From Erythrobacter sp. SG61-1L (lineage in GTDB: Bacteria; Pseudomonadota; Alphaproteobacteria; Sphingomonadales; Sphingomonadaceae), in contig NZ_JXQC01000003.1 in assembly GCF_001305965.1 (NCBI RefSeq), forward strand, positions 3,124,861 to 3,188,860: 64,000 nucleotides of DNA, in the 5' to 3' direction. Below, piece after piece: positions 43,401 to 52,791 of this stretch; within the stretch, counting starts at the first letter, position 1, and every line of letters starts with the position of its first letter. Under the pieces are notes generated by a model, which was not told the origin of the DNA, made no database searches, and saw only the letters and a list, made by a program, of their open reading frames with translations. Both the position numbers and the translations under genes were made by a program.

Positions 43401-43664
43401 ATGACCGAACCCGCACCCAAGCAAACAAGCAAGCTGCTTCTGGCAGTCGCCGCCATCGTGCTGGTGCTTGCCGTCGTCTGGTATTTCGTCGGCAGGCAGG
43501 AACCCGCCCCCACTGAAGTGAAGGTGGATGCCACCGATGTCAGCGGCGGCGAACTGATCGTTACCGAGCCGACTCCGGGCGAAGTTCCGGTGGACGTGCC
43601 CGATACGCCGATGACCAATGTGCCGCCCAGCGAGGGTGCCTCGGCCAGCCCGGCCGCGGAATAG
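43401..43664 (+). CDS. small membrane-anchored protein of unknown function
   Basis: An 87-aa protein starting at ATG 43401 behind GGGAGACC. One membrane segment, KLLLAVAAIVLVLAVVWYFVG, follows a short polar N-terminus. The rest is a proline/acidic tail (EVPVDVPDTPMTNVPPSEG) with no cysteine. Its topology is probably N-in with the tail outside. The downstream gene is also a small membrane protein. Confidence 0.7.
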   Translation: MTEPAPKQTSKLLLAVAAIVLVLAVVWYFVGRQEPAPTEVKVDATDVSGGELIVTEPTPGEVPVDVPDTPMTNVPPSEGASASPAAE

Positions 43665-43731
43665 GATTTCCGGCCGGTTGCGCGCCTGCACGGGGAGGGT
43701 TCGTTAACCACCCCCGTGCTAGGCGGGCGCC

Positions 43732-43923
43732 ATGTTCGGCCCGCGCATCACCACTGTTTTCGCCAGCCGCTGGAAGGCCCTGTGGTGGGCCGCCGGCATC
43801 ATGCTGACTGCCTATTGCAGCATCCCCGCCCCGGAAGACACGAAGCATCCGGCTGCCCAGCAGGAACAGCCGGAGCATATCAATCCATGGGCCATCAAGA
43901 AGACGGACGCGCCCAAGGATTGA
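43732..43923 (+). CDS. small membrane protein of unknown function
   Basis: A 63-aa protein starting at ATG 43732. A single hydrophobic stretch WKALWWAAGIMLTAYCSIP, with a Cys near its end that could be a lipobox-like anchor, is followed by a polar tail ending in KKTDAPKD. It resembles small sphingomonad membrane proteins by pattern only; no function is known. Confidence 0.65.
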   Translation: MFGPRITTVFASRWKALWWAAGIMLTAYCSIPAPEDTKHPAAQQEQPEHINPWAIKKTDAPKD

Positions 43924-43953
43924 GCGCGCTCGCCAGACCGCGAGCGGTGCTGC

Positions 43954-44265
43954 TTACAGCTTCTCGGCCAACAGGAATTCCGGCGCATCGGCAAAGCCGG
44001 TGAATTCGCCCATCACCTGCTGCACGGTGGCGCCTGCCATATCCTCGCTGCTGAAGCCGGCCAGATCGGGAATGTCGAACAGTTCGACATAGGCCACGCT
44101 CGGCTCGCCTTCGCCCACCAGCAGGCCCTCCACGCGATAGGTATCGAACGCCTTGACCCGTTCCAGCCCGCGCATGGTCGGCTGGTCCACCTGCTTTACC
44201 CAGGCTTCGAAATCCTCGCGCGTGACGCCCGGCTTCAGGCGGTATTTGATGATGATCGCTGCCAT
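43954..44265 (-). CDS. REDY-like HapK family protein
   Basis: A 103-aa protein with the dimeric alpha/beta-barrel (ferredoxin-like) pattern: [20 protein letters not shown] at the N-terminus and [20 protein letters not shown] in the middle. HapK-type REDY proteins are small cytosolic factors sometimes linked to prodigiosin-like or haem-related pathways; a role here is not established. Start ATG 44265, divergent from argB with about 165 bp between the starts. Confidence 0.8.
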   Translation of the reverse strand: MAAIIIKYRLKPGVTREDFEAWVKQVDQPTMRGLERVKAFDTYRVEGLLVGEGEPSVAYVELFDIPDLAGFSSEDMAGATVQQVMGEFTGFADAPEFLLAEKL

Positions 44266-44431
44266 TGTCTGCCCCCTTGGAAATGGCGATTCGCCATGCT
44301 GTCTCCAGATGGCGGACACTATCGCGCGGCGCGGGGCTGGCAATGGGCGCTGCGCGCACTTCCCTCGCAGGCGGGGAGGCGCTAAGGCGCCGCGAACTCT
44401 CAGGAGAGGCAAGGTTGTGGAGGCACGCGCG

Positions 44432-45331
44432 ATGAGCGTCAGCGAAGATAAGTCGATGCTCGCCAAGGCGGAAACGCTGATCGAGGCGCTGCCCTTCTTC
44501 CAGCGCTATGCCGGGCGCACTTTCGTGGTGAAATATGGCGGCCACGCCATGGGCGATCCCGAAGCCGCGCGTGACTTTGCCGAAGATATCGTGCTGCTCA
44601 AGGCCGTGGGCATCAACCCGGTGGTGGTGCATGGGGGCGGCCCGCAGATCGGCGCCATGTTGAAGAAGCTGGGCGTGGAAAGCACCTTCGTCGACGGGCT
44701 GCGCGTGACCGACAAGGCAACCGCCGAAGTAGCCGAAATGGTCCTGTCGGGCGCGATCAACAAGGAACTGGTCGGCTGGATCGCCAATGCGGGCGGCAAG
44801 GCCATCGGCATTTCCGGCAAGGATGGCGGGCTGGTGAAGGCCACCAAGGTGACCCGCACCACCAAGGATCCGGAAAGCAATATCGAACAGGCGATCGACC
44901 TGGGCTTCGTGGGCGAGCCGAGCAAGGTGGATACCACTCTGCTGGAAACCGTCAGCAAGGCCGGGATGATCCCGGTGATCGCCCCCATCGGCGCGGGCGA
45001 GGACGGGCACACCTATAATATCAACGCCGATACCATGGCGGGCGCCATCGCGGCGGCACTGGGCGCGGCGCGCCTGTTCCTGCTGACCGATGTGCCCGGC
45101 GTGCTCGACAAGCAGAAGAACCTGCTTACCGACCTGACCCCGGCGGACATCGCCAAGCTGCAGGCCGACGGGACGATTTCCGGCGGGATGATCCCCAAGC
45201 TGGAAACCTGTGTCCACGCGGTGGAAGCCGGGTGCGAGGCGGCGGTGGTGCTGGACGGCCGCGTGCCGCATGCCATGCTGCTGGAATTCTTCACCTCGCG
45301 CGGCGCGGGCACGCTGATCCGGGCCGATTGA
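44432..45331 (+). CDS. argB: acetylglutamate kinase
   Basis: ArgB phosphorylates N-acetylglutamate in arginine synthesis. The 299-aa protein starts at ATG 44432 with GGAGG eight bases upstream. Amino-acid-kinase motifs are [11 protein letters not shown] (first Lys-Gly-Gly), [26 protein letters not shown] and LLTDVPGVL with the second phosphate-binding Lys. The C-terminal [12 protein letters not shown] region is also typical. A lipoprotein gene overlaps the stop as TGATG. Confidence 0.96.
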   Translation: MSVSEDKSMLAKAETLIEALPFFQRYAGRTFVVKYGGHAMGDPEAARDFAEDIVLLKAVGINPVVVHGGGPQIGAMLKKLGVESTFVDGLRVTDKATAEVAEMVLSGAINKELVGWIANAGGKAIGISGKDGGLVKATKVTRTTKDPESNIEQAIDLGFVGEPSKVDTTLLETVSKAGMIPVIAPIGAGEDGHTYNINADTMAGAIAAALGAARLFLLTDVPGVLDKQKNLLTDLTPADIAKLQADGTISGGMIPKLETCVHAVEAGCEAAVVLDGRVPHAMLLEFFTSRGAGTLIRAD

Positions 45332-45822
45332 TGCGCGCGGCGCCGGCTCTTGCCGCGCTGCTGGCGCTGGCTGCCTGCCAGCAGGCGCAGGAAACGCCGT
45401 CTGCCGGGGCGAGCGAAGCACCGGAAGCAGCGGCATCTTCGGCAGCGCCTGCTGCCGCCCCGGCCACGCCTGACCCCCTGCAGGAGCGCGAAAATCCCGA
45501 CCGGGTGCTGGCGTGGTTCTCGCAGCAGATCACCGATGGCCAGTGGGACCAGGCCGCGCTCGCCTGGCGCAAGGGCGAAATGGACGGGGCCACGCTCAAG
45601 GCCCTGATGGGCGATGCGCCCAGCCCGATCTTTGCCTTCGGCCATGGCGAGATCGAGGGTGCGGCAGGCTCTCTCTATTACGAACTGCCCGTCACGCTGG
45701 TGGCCGATGGCGGGCGGCTGACCCGGCAGGGCACGCTGACCATGAAGCGCGTGAACGACGTGCCCGGTGCGGAAGACTGGCAGCTGGCGTGGCATATTGA
45801 AGAGCTGGAATGGACGCAGTGA
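45331..45822 (+). CDS. lipoprotein of unknown function
   Basis: A 163-aa protein whose ATG 45331 overlaps the argB stop. Signal peptide LALAACQ gives a lipobox with Cys16. An Ala/Pro/Glu-rich stretch (residues ~22-50) precedes a compact domain with VLAWFSQQITDGQWDQAALAW (in part) and TLTMKRVNDVPGAEDWQLAWH. The domain has the look of an NTF2/DUF1311-like fold but I cannot name it. It shares an operon with argB. Confidence 0.72.
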   Translation: MRAAPALAALLALAACQQAQETPSAGASEAPEAAASSAAPAAAPATPDPLQERENPDRVLAWFSQQITDGQWDQAALAWRKGEMDGATLKALMGDAPSPIFAFGHGEIEGAAGSLYYELPVTLVADGGRLTRQGTLTMKRVNDVPGAEDWQLAWHIEELEWTQ

Positions 45823-45934
45823 TGGCCTGCCGTTCAAGCCGGGGTTCATCTCGCGATGCGTATTATGCTGTTGATACACTCGGCGACGCTCGGCTAGGTT
45901 CGCCGCCTCGCATGCCCCCCTGGAGGAATTCTTG

Positions 45935-46225
45935 ATGGTAGCCCTGACGCTGCTGGAAATCGTGCTTTACCTGATGTCGATCGTCTCGGTCGTCGTCATC
46001 GTGCAGTTCGTGCTCAGCCTGCTCATCTCGTTCAACGTGGTGAACATGCACAACAACCTCGTCGCCTCTTTGTGGCGCGCGGTGAATGCCATTCTGGATC
46101 CAATGCTCAATCCGATCCGCCGCATCATGCCCGATACCGGCATGATCGACTTTTCACCGATGGTGCTGCTGATCCTGCTGCGCATCCTCACAATCATTCT
46201 GTCCAATCTCGGGAGTTATGCATGA
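45935..46225 (+). CDS. YggT family membrane protein
   Basis: A 96-aa inner-membrane protein starting at ATG 45935 (behind TGGAGGAATTC). It has two membrane helices: [20 protein letters not shown] and [35 protein letters not shown] is the YggT signature loop. YggT proteins are linked to osmotic response and septum function, without a settled role. The stop overlaps the folD start as ATGA, so the two are coupled. Confidence 0.9.
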   Translation: MVALTLLEIVLYLMSIVSVVVIVQFVLSLLISFNVVNMHNNLVASLWRAVNAILDPMLNPIRRIMPDTGMIDFSPMVLLILLRILTIILSNLGSYA

Positions 46226-47112
46226 GTGCCGCATTGATCGACGGAAAGGCCTTCGCAGAAGGGCTGCGTCAGAAGATCGCCAAGTTCGCCGGCGAATTCG
46301 AAGCCAAGGCTGGCCGCAAGGCTGGCCTCGCCGTGGTTCTGGTGGGTGAAGACCCGGCCAGCCAGGTCTATGTCCGTTCCAAGGGCAAGGCCACCGTGGC
46401 CGCCGGCATGAACAGCCTTGAATACAAGATGCCTGCCGATTCCACCGAAGAGGCGCTGATCGCCAAGGTGACGGAACTGAACGCCGATCCCGCCGTGGAC
46501 GGCATTCTGGTGCAGCTGCCGCTTCCCAAGGGTCTGGACGAGCAGGCCGTGATTTCCACCATCGATCCCGACAAGGATGTCGATGGTTTCCACATCATCA
46601 ATGCGGGCCGTCTCTCGGTCGGCCAGAAGGGCTTTGTGCCCTGCACGCCGCTGGGCTGCCTGATGCTGCTGAAGGATCGCCTGGGCGATCTGTCGGGCAA
46701 GGATGCCGTGGTGATCGGCCGTTCCAACATCGTCGGCAAGCCGATGGCGCAGCTCCTCACCGATGCGAATGCCACGGTCACCATCGCGCATAGCCGCACG
46801 GCGAACCTGCCCGAAGTGGTGAAGCGCGCCGACATCGTCGTGGCCGCCGTGGGCCGTCCGGAAATGGTCAAGGGTGACTGGATCAAGCCCGGCGCCACCG
46901 TGATCGACGTGGGCATCAACCGCGTTGACGGCGAAGACGGCAAGACCAGGCTGGTGGGCGACGTGGATTTCGATTCCGCCCGCGAAGTGGCCGGCGCCAT
47001 CACCCCGGTGCCCGGCGGCGTCGGCCCGATGACCATCGCCGTGCTGCTGCGCAACGCGCTCGTCTCCGCCTATCGCCGCGAAGGCATCGCACTGGACGAA
47101 GACGCGCTGTGA
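46222..47112 (+). CDS. folD: methylenetetrahydrofolate dehydrogenase/cyclohydrolase
   Basis: FolD converts methylene-THF to formyl-THF and gives NADPH, feeding purine and formylmethionine synthesis. The 296-aa protein has the catalytic Lys in [36 protein letters not shown], the nucleotide-binding [14 protein letters not shown] and [11 protein letters not shown]. It lies directly after YggT (ATGA overlap) and overlaps the next lipoprotein start, giving a yggT-folD-lipoprotein operon. Confidence 0.96.
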   Translation: MSAALIDGKAFAEGLRQKIAKFAGEFEAKAGRKAGLAVVLVGEDPASQVYVRSKGKATVAAGMNSLEYKMPADSTEEALIAKVTELNADPAVDGILVQLPLPKGLDEQAVISTIDPDKDVDGFHIINAGRLSVGQKGFVPCTPLGCLMLLKDRLGDLSGKDAVVIGRSNIVGKPMAQLLTDANATVTIAHSRTANLPEVVKRADIVVAAVGRPEMVKGDWIKPGATVIDVGINRVDGEDGKTRLVGDVDFDSAREVAGAITPVPGGVGPMTIAVLLRNALVSAYRREGIALDEDAL

Positions 47113-47819
47113 TGCGTCGCGCGCTCGCCCTCGTCTCGGTGCTGGCGCTTGTCGCCTGCTCCGGCGGGGGTGGGCCGCGTGGCCCCGGCGGGCATGGCCC
47201 CGCCTTCCGTCCCAGCGCCAATCCCGGCCAGGTCGTAGCGACCGAGCTGGGCTTTGCCCGCACCGCCCGCGAAAAGGGCCAGTGGACTGCCTTTGCCGAA
47301 TATGCGGCAAAGGATGCGGTGATGTTCCAGCCCGGCCCGGTGAAAGCGCAGGACTGGCTGAAGGGGCGGGCGAACCCGGCCAAGGCACTGCGGTGGGAGC
47401 CGCATCAGGTCTGGTCGAGCTGCGATGGCTCGCTCGCAGTATCCCGAGGCGGATGGAAGGATGCAGACGGCAATGTCGGCGCTTTCACCACCGTGTGGGT
47501 ACGCCAGCCCGACGGCGCCTATAAGTGGGTGCTCGACGTGGGCGAGAAACTCGATAAGCCGCTTGAGGAGCCGGAACTGGTGCAGGCCGAGGTTGCCGAT
47601 TGCCAGCCGTCGCCGGTGGCAGACCCATCTGTCGTGGTCACCGTCCATGACGGGCCGCGCCGTTTTGCCAGCTATGTGTGGGAGAAGAATTCAGGCGACG
47701 GGTCCCTGACGGCCGAGGTCATCCTGGATCGCGACGGGAAGGGCAGGCTCAGCGCCTTTTTGTCAAAGAAGGCGGGTTGGGTGGAGATCCCCGGCGTTCC
47801 GATCGATACGGGCGCCTGA
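47112..47819 (+). CDS. lipoprotein with an NTF2/DUF4440-like domain
   Basis: A 235-aa protein starting at ATG 47112 on the folD stop. Signal peptide LALVACSGG gives a lipobox with Cys16. A Gly/Pro linker follows. The core (QVVATELGFARTAREKGQWT, then FAEYAAKDAVMFQPG) and FTTVWVRQPDGAYKWVLDVG look like the SnoaL/DUF4440 cone fold of periplasmic proteins. The C-terminal third is beta-rich. Role unknown; position after folD does not imply a folate role. Confidence 0.75.
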   Translation: MRRALALVSVLALVACSGGGGPRGPGGHGPAFRPSANPGQVVATELGFARTAREKGQWTAFAEYAAKDAVMFQPGPVKAQDWLKGRANPAKALRWEPHQVWSSCDGSLAVSRGGWKDADGNVGAFTTVWVRQPDGAYKWVLDVGEKLDKPLEEPELVQAEVADCQPSPVADPSVVVTVHDGPRRFASYVWEKNSGDGSLTAEVILDRDGKGRLSAFLSKKAGWVEIPGVPIDTGA

Positions 47820-47822
47820 TAG

Positions 47823-48458
47823 ATGCTCGAACTGTTCATCTCCGCCTTCATCACCCTGTTCGTGGTGATCGACCCGCCCGGCTGTGCGCCGATCTATGCA
47901 GGGCTTTCGGCCGAAGCACCGCCGCGCCAGCAGCGCAGCATGGCCTTCAAGGCGGTGGTGGTCGCCACGCTGATCCTGCTGGGCTTCGCCCTGTTCGGTA
48001 AGCAATTGCTGGCCGCGCTGCATATCGAACTCGATTCATTCCGCATCGCGGGCGGGATCATGCTGTTCTTCATCGCGATCGACATGGTGTTCGAAAAACG
48101 CACCCAGCGGCGCGAGGAACGGGCGGAAAAGATCCGCGCGCATAATTCGCAGACGCCTGAGATCGAGGACATCTCCGTCTTCCCCATGGCCATGCCGATG
48201 CTGGCCGGGCCGGGGGCAATTGCCACGGTGATGCTGGTGGTGGGCCAGGCGCATGGCGCGGAACAGACCATCGTGGTGCTGGGCGCGCTGGCGGCTGTGA
48301 TGGTGCTATCCCTGCTTGCCCTGCTGCTCGCCGCCCCGCTGATCCGGCTGGTGGGGGCAAGCGTCGAATCCGCGATTACCCGCCTGCTGGGTGTGCTGCT
48401 GGCGGCACTGGCCGCGCAATATGTGATCGACGGGCTGCGCGGTTCCTTCGGGATTTGA
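47823..48458 (+). CDS. MarC family membrane protein
   Basis: A 211-aa inner-membrane protein with about six helices; MarC proteins look like small-molecule exporters but their substrate is unknown. Signatures are FVVIDPPGCAPIYAGL, FRIAGGIMLFFIAIDMV and FPMAMPMLAGPGAIATVMLV. It lies 4 bases after the folD-linked lipoprotein and can be part of the same transcript. A long palindrome follows. Confidence 0.9.
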   Translation: MLELFISAFITLFVVIDPPGCAPIYAGLSAEAPPRQQRSMAFKAVVVATLILLGFALFGKQLLAALHIELDSFRIAGGIMLFFIAIDMVFEKRTQRREERAEKIRAHNSQTPEIEDISVFPMAMPMLAGPGAIATVMLVVGQAHGAEQTIVVLGALAAVMVLSLLALLLAAPLIRLVGASVESAITRLLGVLLAALAAQYVIDGLRGSFGI

Positions 48459-48479
48459 TCGGCAGGACTGCCAGCAGTT

Positions 48480-48563
48480 CGTCATTGCGAGCGTAGCGAA
48501 GCAATCCAGGGCGGCTCGCGTTGGGCACTGGATTGCTTCGGAGCTTCACCCCTCGCAATGACG
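48480..48563. repeat. long composite palindrome, CGTCATTGCGAG family
   Basis: Outer arms CGTCATTGCGAG and CTCGCAATGACG enclose inner arms CGAAGCAATCCAG and CTGGATTGCTTCG. It lies between MarC and the convergent LON-domain gene. Confidence 0.8.
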
Positions 48564-48568
48564 ATCGC

Positions 48569-49180
48569 CTATTGCAGGGTCATCCGGTCATCCATGCCAT
48601 CATGCCGGCCGAAGAACTGCATCAGCTGCACCAGCAATTCGCAGCGCGCGCGAATGCCCGGGGCTTCCAGCAGCACCTGCTTGGCCGCCGCATCGAAAGG
48701 CGCGATCTGGCTGACGCCGTTGATCAGAGCCGTATCGTCCAGCCGGGCAACCGAATCCCAATCCACTGAATAGCCTTGCCGGTCGGCAAATTCGCGCGCC
48801 TCATATTCGAAGCTTGCCCGCTCGGCAGAGCTGAGCACTTCGTCGGCATCTTCCAGCAATTCGGCCTCAATCTGGCGGAACGGGGTGGACACATCCAGCT
48901 CGCGCAGCAGGCGGAAGCGTGATTGCCCTTCCAGCACGATATTGAAGCGCCCGTCCTCCAGCGCCTCCACTTCGCCGATCTTGCCCACGCAACCGATGGC
49001 GAACAGCGGCGCCCCTTCCGACGCCGTCTGCGGCTGGATCATGCCGATCCGCCGGTCACGCGCCAGTGCATCGCTCACCAGCGCGCGATAGCGCGGCTCG
49101 AAAATATGCAGCGGCAATTGTTGGTCCGGCAGCAGGATCACGCCGGACAGGGGAAAGATCGAGAGGCGAGTTCCGGCCAT
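48569..49180 (-). CDS. LON peptidase N-terminal-domain (substrate-binding) protein
   Basis: A 203-aa cytosolic protein consisting of a LON substrate-binding (PUA-like) domain without protease or ATPase parts. Signatures are IFPLSGVILLPDQQLPLHIFEPRY (in part), GCVGKIGEVEALEDGRF and GQSRFRLLRE. Such proteins are common but lack a set function. It follows the thioredoxin gene on the minus strand after 12 bp, so the two are probably one operon. Confidence 0.9.
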   Translation of the reverse strand: MAGTRLSIFPLSGVILLPDQQLPLHIFEPRYRALVSDALARDRRIGMIQPQTASEGAPLFAIGCVGKIGEVEALEDGRFNIVLEGQSRFRLLRELDVSTPFRQIEAELLEDADEVLSSAERASFEYEAREFADRQGYSVDWDSVARLDDTALINGVSQIAPFDAAAKQVLLEAPGIRARCELLVQLMQFFGRHDGMDDRMTLQ

Positions 49181-49192
49181 TGCGCGATCGCG

Positions 49193-50128
49193 TCAGCCGA
49201 ACAGCAGCAGCGAAAGCTTGCGGCGGGCAGCGGCCACCCACGGGTCTTCCAGACCCACGGCTTCGAAAATCTGCAGCAGCTTGGCCTTGGCGGCGCCCTC
49301 GTTCCAGTCCGGCTCGGTGCGTATCATCGCCAGCAGCGCTTCGGCCGCCTCGTCGCGGTGCCCGGCGGCAAAGGCCGCCTGCGCAAAGGCGAAGGCGGCA
49401 TCCATATCGGCGGGGTTCGCCTCGGCGGCGGCGCGCAAGGCGGCCAGTTCGCCATCGTCCTGCGGGGCATCGGCGGTCAGTTCCAGCAGCTTGCCCGCCT
49501 GCGCCAGGGCGGGATCGGCCTGCATTTCTTCAGGCAGTGCACCGAATGCCGCGCGCGCAGCCTCGATCTCGCCCAGTTCCATCAGCGCGCGAAGCAGGCC
49601 GGCCTGCACCTGCACATTATCGGGTGCCATTTCGGCCAGCTGCGCAAACACGCCCAGTGCGCGTTCCGCATCGCCGCCGGCCTGTACATCCTCACCCATG
49701 GCGATCAGCTGTGCCAGCTCCTGCGCGCCGGCATCTGGCGCGCCTGCTTCCACCGGCAGCTTTTCCAGCAACTGGTCCAGCATCTGGCGCAGCTGGCTTT
49801 CGCTGCGGGCATTGGTCAGGTCTGCCACGGGCTGGCCGCGGAACAGGGCGTAGACGGTGGGGATCGACTGCACACGGAACTGGGAAGCGATAAAGCCTTC
49901 CTCGTCCACGTTCAGCTTGGCCAGAATCACGCCCTTGTCGGCATATTCTGCGGCAACCTTTTCCAGCACCGGGGCCAATGCCTTGCACGGCCCGCACCAT
50001 TCGGCCCAGAAATCGAGGATGACCAGCTGTGTCATCGACGGTTCGACCACGTCCTTGCGGAATCGGTCTACCGCTTTCTGTTCTTCGATATTCAGGCCCA
50101 GGCTTGCCAAAGGGATGCTCCCGCTCAT
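49193..50128 (-). CDS. thioredoxin with C-terminal TPR-like region (CnoX/YbbN type)
   Basis: A 311-aa protein starting at ATG 50128. The thioredoxin domain has the redox motif WCGPC (Cys45, Cys48) and SIPTVYALFRG. Behind it are helical Ala-rich TPR-like repeats (residues ~120-310: AQLIAMGEDVQAGGDAERAL, EMAPDNVQVQAGLLRAL). CnoX proteins hand off oxidised or unfolded clients to GroEL under bleach stress, and the redox Cys pair is intact here, unlike in the E. coli protein. A plain thioredoxin role is possible. Confidence 0.87.
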   Translation of the reverse strand: MSGSIPLASLGLNIEEQKAVDRFRKDVVEPSMTQLVILDFWAEWCGPCKALAPVLEKVAAEYADKGVILAKLNVDEEGFIASQFRVQSIPTVYALFRGQPVADLTNARSESQLRQMLDQLLEKLPVEAGAPDAGAQELAQLIAMGEDVQAGGDAERALGVFAQLAEMAPDNVQVQAGLLRALMELGEIEAARAAFGALPEEMQADPALAQAGKLLELTADAPQDDGELAALRAAAEANPADMDAAFAFAQAAFAAGHRDEAAEALLAMIRTEPDWNEGAAKAKLLQIFEAVGLEDPWVAAARRKLSLLLFG

Positions 50129-50304
50129 GCTTTAGGTAAGCTGCTAATGTGGACCTTCGGGCGGATTTGTGAAGGGGTTACGGCGTTTCAGGCCGGGAAG
50201 TGAAATTCCTATCACAAAACATGATTTTTCCCCTTGCAGGGTATGGGGACCGATGCTAACCGCGCGCCTCCCCACCGGGACAAACGGACCGGTCGAACGC
50301 CAGA

Positions 50305-50379
50305 GCGGGCGTAGCTCAGGGGTAGAGCACAACCTTGCCAAGGTTGGGGTCGAGGGTTCGAATCCCTTCGCCCGCTCCA
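50305..50379 (+). tRNA. tRNA-Gly (anticodon GCC)
   Basis: A 75-nt cloverleaf: acceptor GCGGGCG pairs with CGCCCGC, D arm GCTC/GAGC, anticodon arm CAACC-TTGCCAA-GGTTG with anticodon GCC, T arm GGTTCGAATCC with flanking stem, discriminator T and encoded CCA. It decodes GGC and GGU. A terminator follows. Confidence 0.97.
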
Positions 50380-50403
50380 GTTTTCCAACAGTGTCGGGAA
50401 ATG

Positions 50404-50430
50404 AAAACGGCCCTTTATCGGGCCTTTTTT
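50404..50430 (+). terminator. intrinsic terminator of the tRNA-Gly transcript
   Basis: GGCCC and GGGCC form a short stem with a six-base loop, preceded by AAAA and followed by TTTTTT, 25 bases after the tRNA end. Confidence 0.88.
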
Positions 50431-50517
50431 CGTTTGGGGCTGCGCGAGGTGTTAGGTCTACGGGGGATGTTCGGCGCGGGCAGATTTCCATCCTCCCGCG
50501 CCTGAAACCACTATGGC

Positions 50518-51792
50518 TCAGCAGCCGTTGCCGCCGCCTCCACCGCCCAGCACAGCGCCGGCGAGGCCGCCGAACAGGCCACCGCTTTTCTTGGGCTTGC
50601 ATTCCTTCTTGCCCTGCGATGCGGTGTTGGCGGGCGCTTCGTCATCGTCGGCCGCGCTGGCGCCCATCATGCCCATGTTCATGCCCTGCGCTTCCATCCA
50701 GCTTGTGGTGGAGCGGTGGCGGATGCGGGCGGTCCATTGCAGATCCCAGCGGGCCTTGGCGTCGGCCGGGCGCGGGGGATAGGAGAAGTTTTCTTCCGGC
50801 CCGAAAGCGGTGAGCGTGCCCATCCGGAAATCGGATGCGGCGGCGATCACTTCGGCGGGGACGAGGCAATTGGTGGTCTGCGGGCTCATCACCGTCTTGT
50901 CTTTCACCAGCGGAGAGACCTGACCGGGCGAGAGCCAGTCCGACAAGCCGCCACCGAACTGGCGGTTCGAACTGCTGGACCACATCACAATGTCACCCGT
51001 CTTGCCGCCCGGCCCTTGCTTCGATCCGAAGAGCGAGGCGAAATAGCCGGTCGAATCCGGCACCGCGCCCCAACTGAGCAGCGAAGCACCGCTGGGCTGG
51101 CTGGCGGTTTTCACCGAAAGCGCCTTCATGAAATCCTTGGTGAGAGTGAACGACATTTCAGGCGAGTAATTGCCCGCCACGCGGTGGGCGCCCAGCAGCG
51201 AGCTGTCACCCTTCACGGTCTTCCCGTCTTCGGCCGGCCAGCGGCCGAAGGTCTTGCTGTTTTCCAGATTCGGGCCCCAGTCGGCCGGGACGGAACTGGT
51301 CCACACGCCCGGGGGCACCTGGCCCTTGGCCAGCTTGGAAAAGTCGATGATCACCGGCTGGCCCTTGGGCGCGTGTTCGCCGCAGCCCCAGAAGATCAGC
51401 ATGCGGCCGGAAGGTTCCTGCCGTTCATCGAAGCGGGGGATTTCATCCACCGGGCCGCGTTCCTCGCGCGGGGTGACAAGGGCCACGGATTTGCCCAGCT
51501 TCGCGCCGTCGGGCATGAAATGGTCCGCCTTGGGCTTGCCGTTGGCGGCCGCAGTGGAAGAACCGAGGCGCAGCCACAATTCATGCTGGGCCTGCGATTT
51601 GCCGCCGCCGCCCATCATCATGGACATCATGCCGCCCATGCCCCCACCCATGCCGAAGCCAGAGGTGGTTCCGGCGCGCATGTCGTAGCGGGCGACAGGG
51701 CCGCTATCGGGCGCGCGCTGGGCAAGGGTAGGTATGGCAATTGCGGTGGCGGAGCCCAGCAGGGCCACGGCGATCAGGCGTTTCGAATTCAT
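50518..51792 (-). CDS. Gly/Met-rich secreted protein of unknown function
   Basis: A 424-aa exported protein starting at ATG 51792. The signal peptide ends near TLAQR. A Gly/Met tract (GMGGGMGGMMSMMMGGGG, residues ~46-63) and a C-terminal run ending in GGGGGGNGC are striking low-complexity features. The middle has a beta-like domain (VTPREERGPVDEIPRFDERQ, MLIFWGCGEH, VIIDFSKLAKGQVPPG) with a few cysteines. I recognise no named domain. A long open frame on the other strand here is a GC shadow. Confidence 0.75.
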   Translation of the reverse strand: MNSKRLIAVALLGSATAIAIPTLAQRAPDSGPVARYDMRAGTTSGFGMGGGMGGMMSMMMGGGGKSQAQHELWLRLGSSTAAANGKPKADHFMPDGAKLGKSVALVTPREERGPVDEIPRFDERQEPSGRMLIFWGCGEHAPKGQPVIIDFSKLAKGQVPPGVWTSSVPADWGPNLENSKTFGRWPAEDGKTVKGDSSLLGAHRVAGNYSPEMSFTLTKDFMKALSVKTASQPSGASLLSWGAVPDSTGYFASLFGSKQGPGGKTGDIVMWSSSSNRQFGGGLSDWLSPGQVSPLVKDKTVMSPQTTNCLVPAEVIAAASDFRMGTLTAFGPEENFSYPPRPADAKARWDLQWTARIRHRSTTSWMEAQGMNMGMMGASAADDDEAPANTASQGKKECKPKKSGGLFGGLAGAVLGGGGGGNGC

Positions 51793-51978
51793 GAGTCGAG
51801 TCCTCACTCCCGGGAAGAAACAGATGATACCAGTATTGACTGGCCAATGCTTGTCTGTTTGCGTCGCGGCGACGCCTCTCGACAGCGCTTCGGCAGAACA
51901 TTAGCCCTGCGGGAAAACGGAGACATCGGCCGTGAACATTGGCCGGGCCCGAAAAATAAAAGAGAGAGGATGATGCCG

Positions 51979-52791
51979 ATGGGAATACTTGGCGGTCAGG
52001 TTGCGCTTGTCAGCGGGGCAGGGCGGGGTTTCGGCCGCGCGATTGCCGAAAGGCTGGCGGGAGAAGGTGCGCGCGTAGCGTTGCTTGCACGCTCGCTGGA
52101 ACAACTTGAAGAGGTTGCCGGTACTATCCGGGCAAGCGGAGGCGAAGCCCTGCCGCTGGCCTGTGACGTGACTGACCGTGCTTCGATCGAGGCGGCAGTG
52201 GAGGCGGCGCAGGAAGGGCTCGGCCGGATTGACCTGCTGGTCAACAATGCCGGGGTGCCCGGCCCCTTCGGCCCGATCTGGGAAGTGGACCCGGACGAAT
52301 GGTGGCGTGCGCAGGAAATCCACATTCGCGCGCCGATGCTGTTCATGCACGCCTTGCTGCCAGGCATGGTGGCACGCGGGCGCGGGCGGGTGGTGTGCGT
52401 TTCGGCCATTGCCAGCCGCATGGTGGCGCCCAACCTCTCGGCCTATTGCACTGGAAAGATCGCGCAGAACCGTGTCGTGGCGGAAGCGGCGGCGGAACTG
52501 GCGGGCACGGGCGTTTCGGTGTTCGCGATCGATCCGGGCTTTGTCTTCACCCAGCTTGCGCGCGAGACGATGGAAAGCCCCGAGGCGCAGAAATATCTGG
52601 GCGGCATGGTGGACCGGCTGCGCGCCGCATCGGGCGATCCGGCGGCACAGACCGACCTTGCCCGCTGCGCGCAGCGCGTGCTCGATCTCGCATCCGGCCG
52701 TTATGACGCGCTGTCCGGCAATTATTACGAACTGCCGGACGATCTGGATGCCGAACTTGAAAAGAAGAACAGCACGGAGGATGCCCGATGA
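51979..52791 (+). CDS. SDR family oxidoreductase
   Basis: A 270-aa NAD(P)-dependent dehydrogenase. ATG 51979 has AGAGAGAGG at good spacing; ATGs at 51970 and 51973 are close alternatives. The cofactor motif is SGAGRGFGRAIA, followed by LLVNNAG, a catalytic Ser in VCVSAIASR and YCTGK (Y-x-x-x-K). The stop overlaps the next gene's ATG. Pairing with an NTF2-like hydratase- or isomerase-like partner fits catabolism of an alicyclic, terpenoid or steroid-like compound. Confidence 0.9.
   Translation: MGILGGQVALVSGAGRGFGRAIAERLAGEGARVALLARSLEQLEEVAGTIRASGGEALPLACDVTDRASIEAAVEAAQEGLGRIDLLVNNAGVPGPFGPIWEVDPDEWWRAQEIHIRAPMLFMHALLPGMVARGRGRVVCVSAIASRMVAPNLSAYCTGKIAQNRVVAEAAAELAGTGVSVFAIDPGFVFTQLARETMESPEAQKYLGGMVDRLRAASGDPAAQTDLARCAQRVLDLASGRYDALSGNYYELPDDLDAELEKKNSTEDAR

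Noticed and set aside
50716-51978. 5' part of a 691-codon plus-strand open frame ending with the SDR gene
   Set aside because: The part before 51979 is antisense to the secreted Gly/Met-rich protein. The SDR begins at its own ribosome site, so a fusion protein is not supported.
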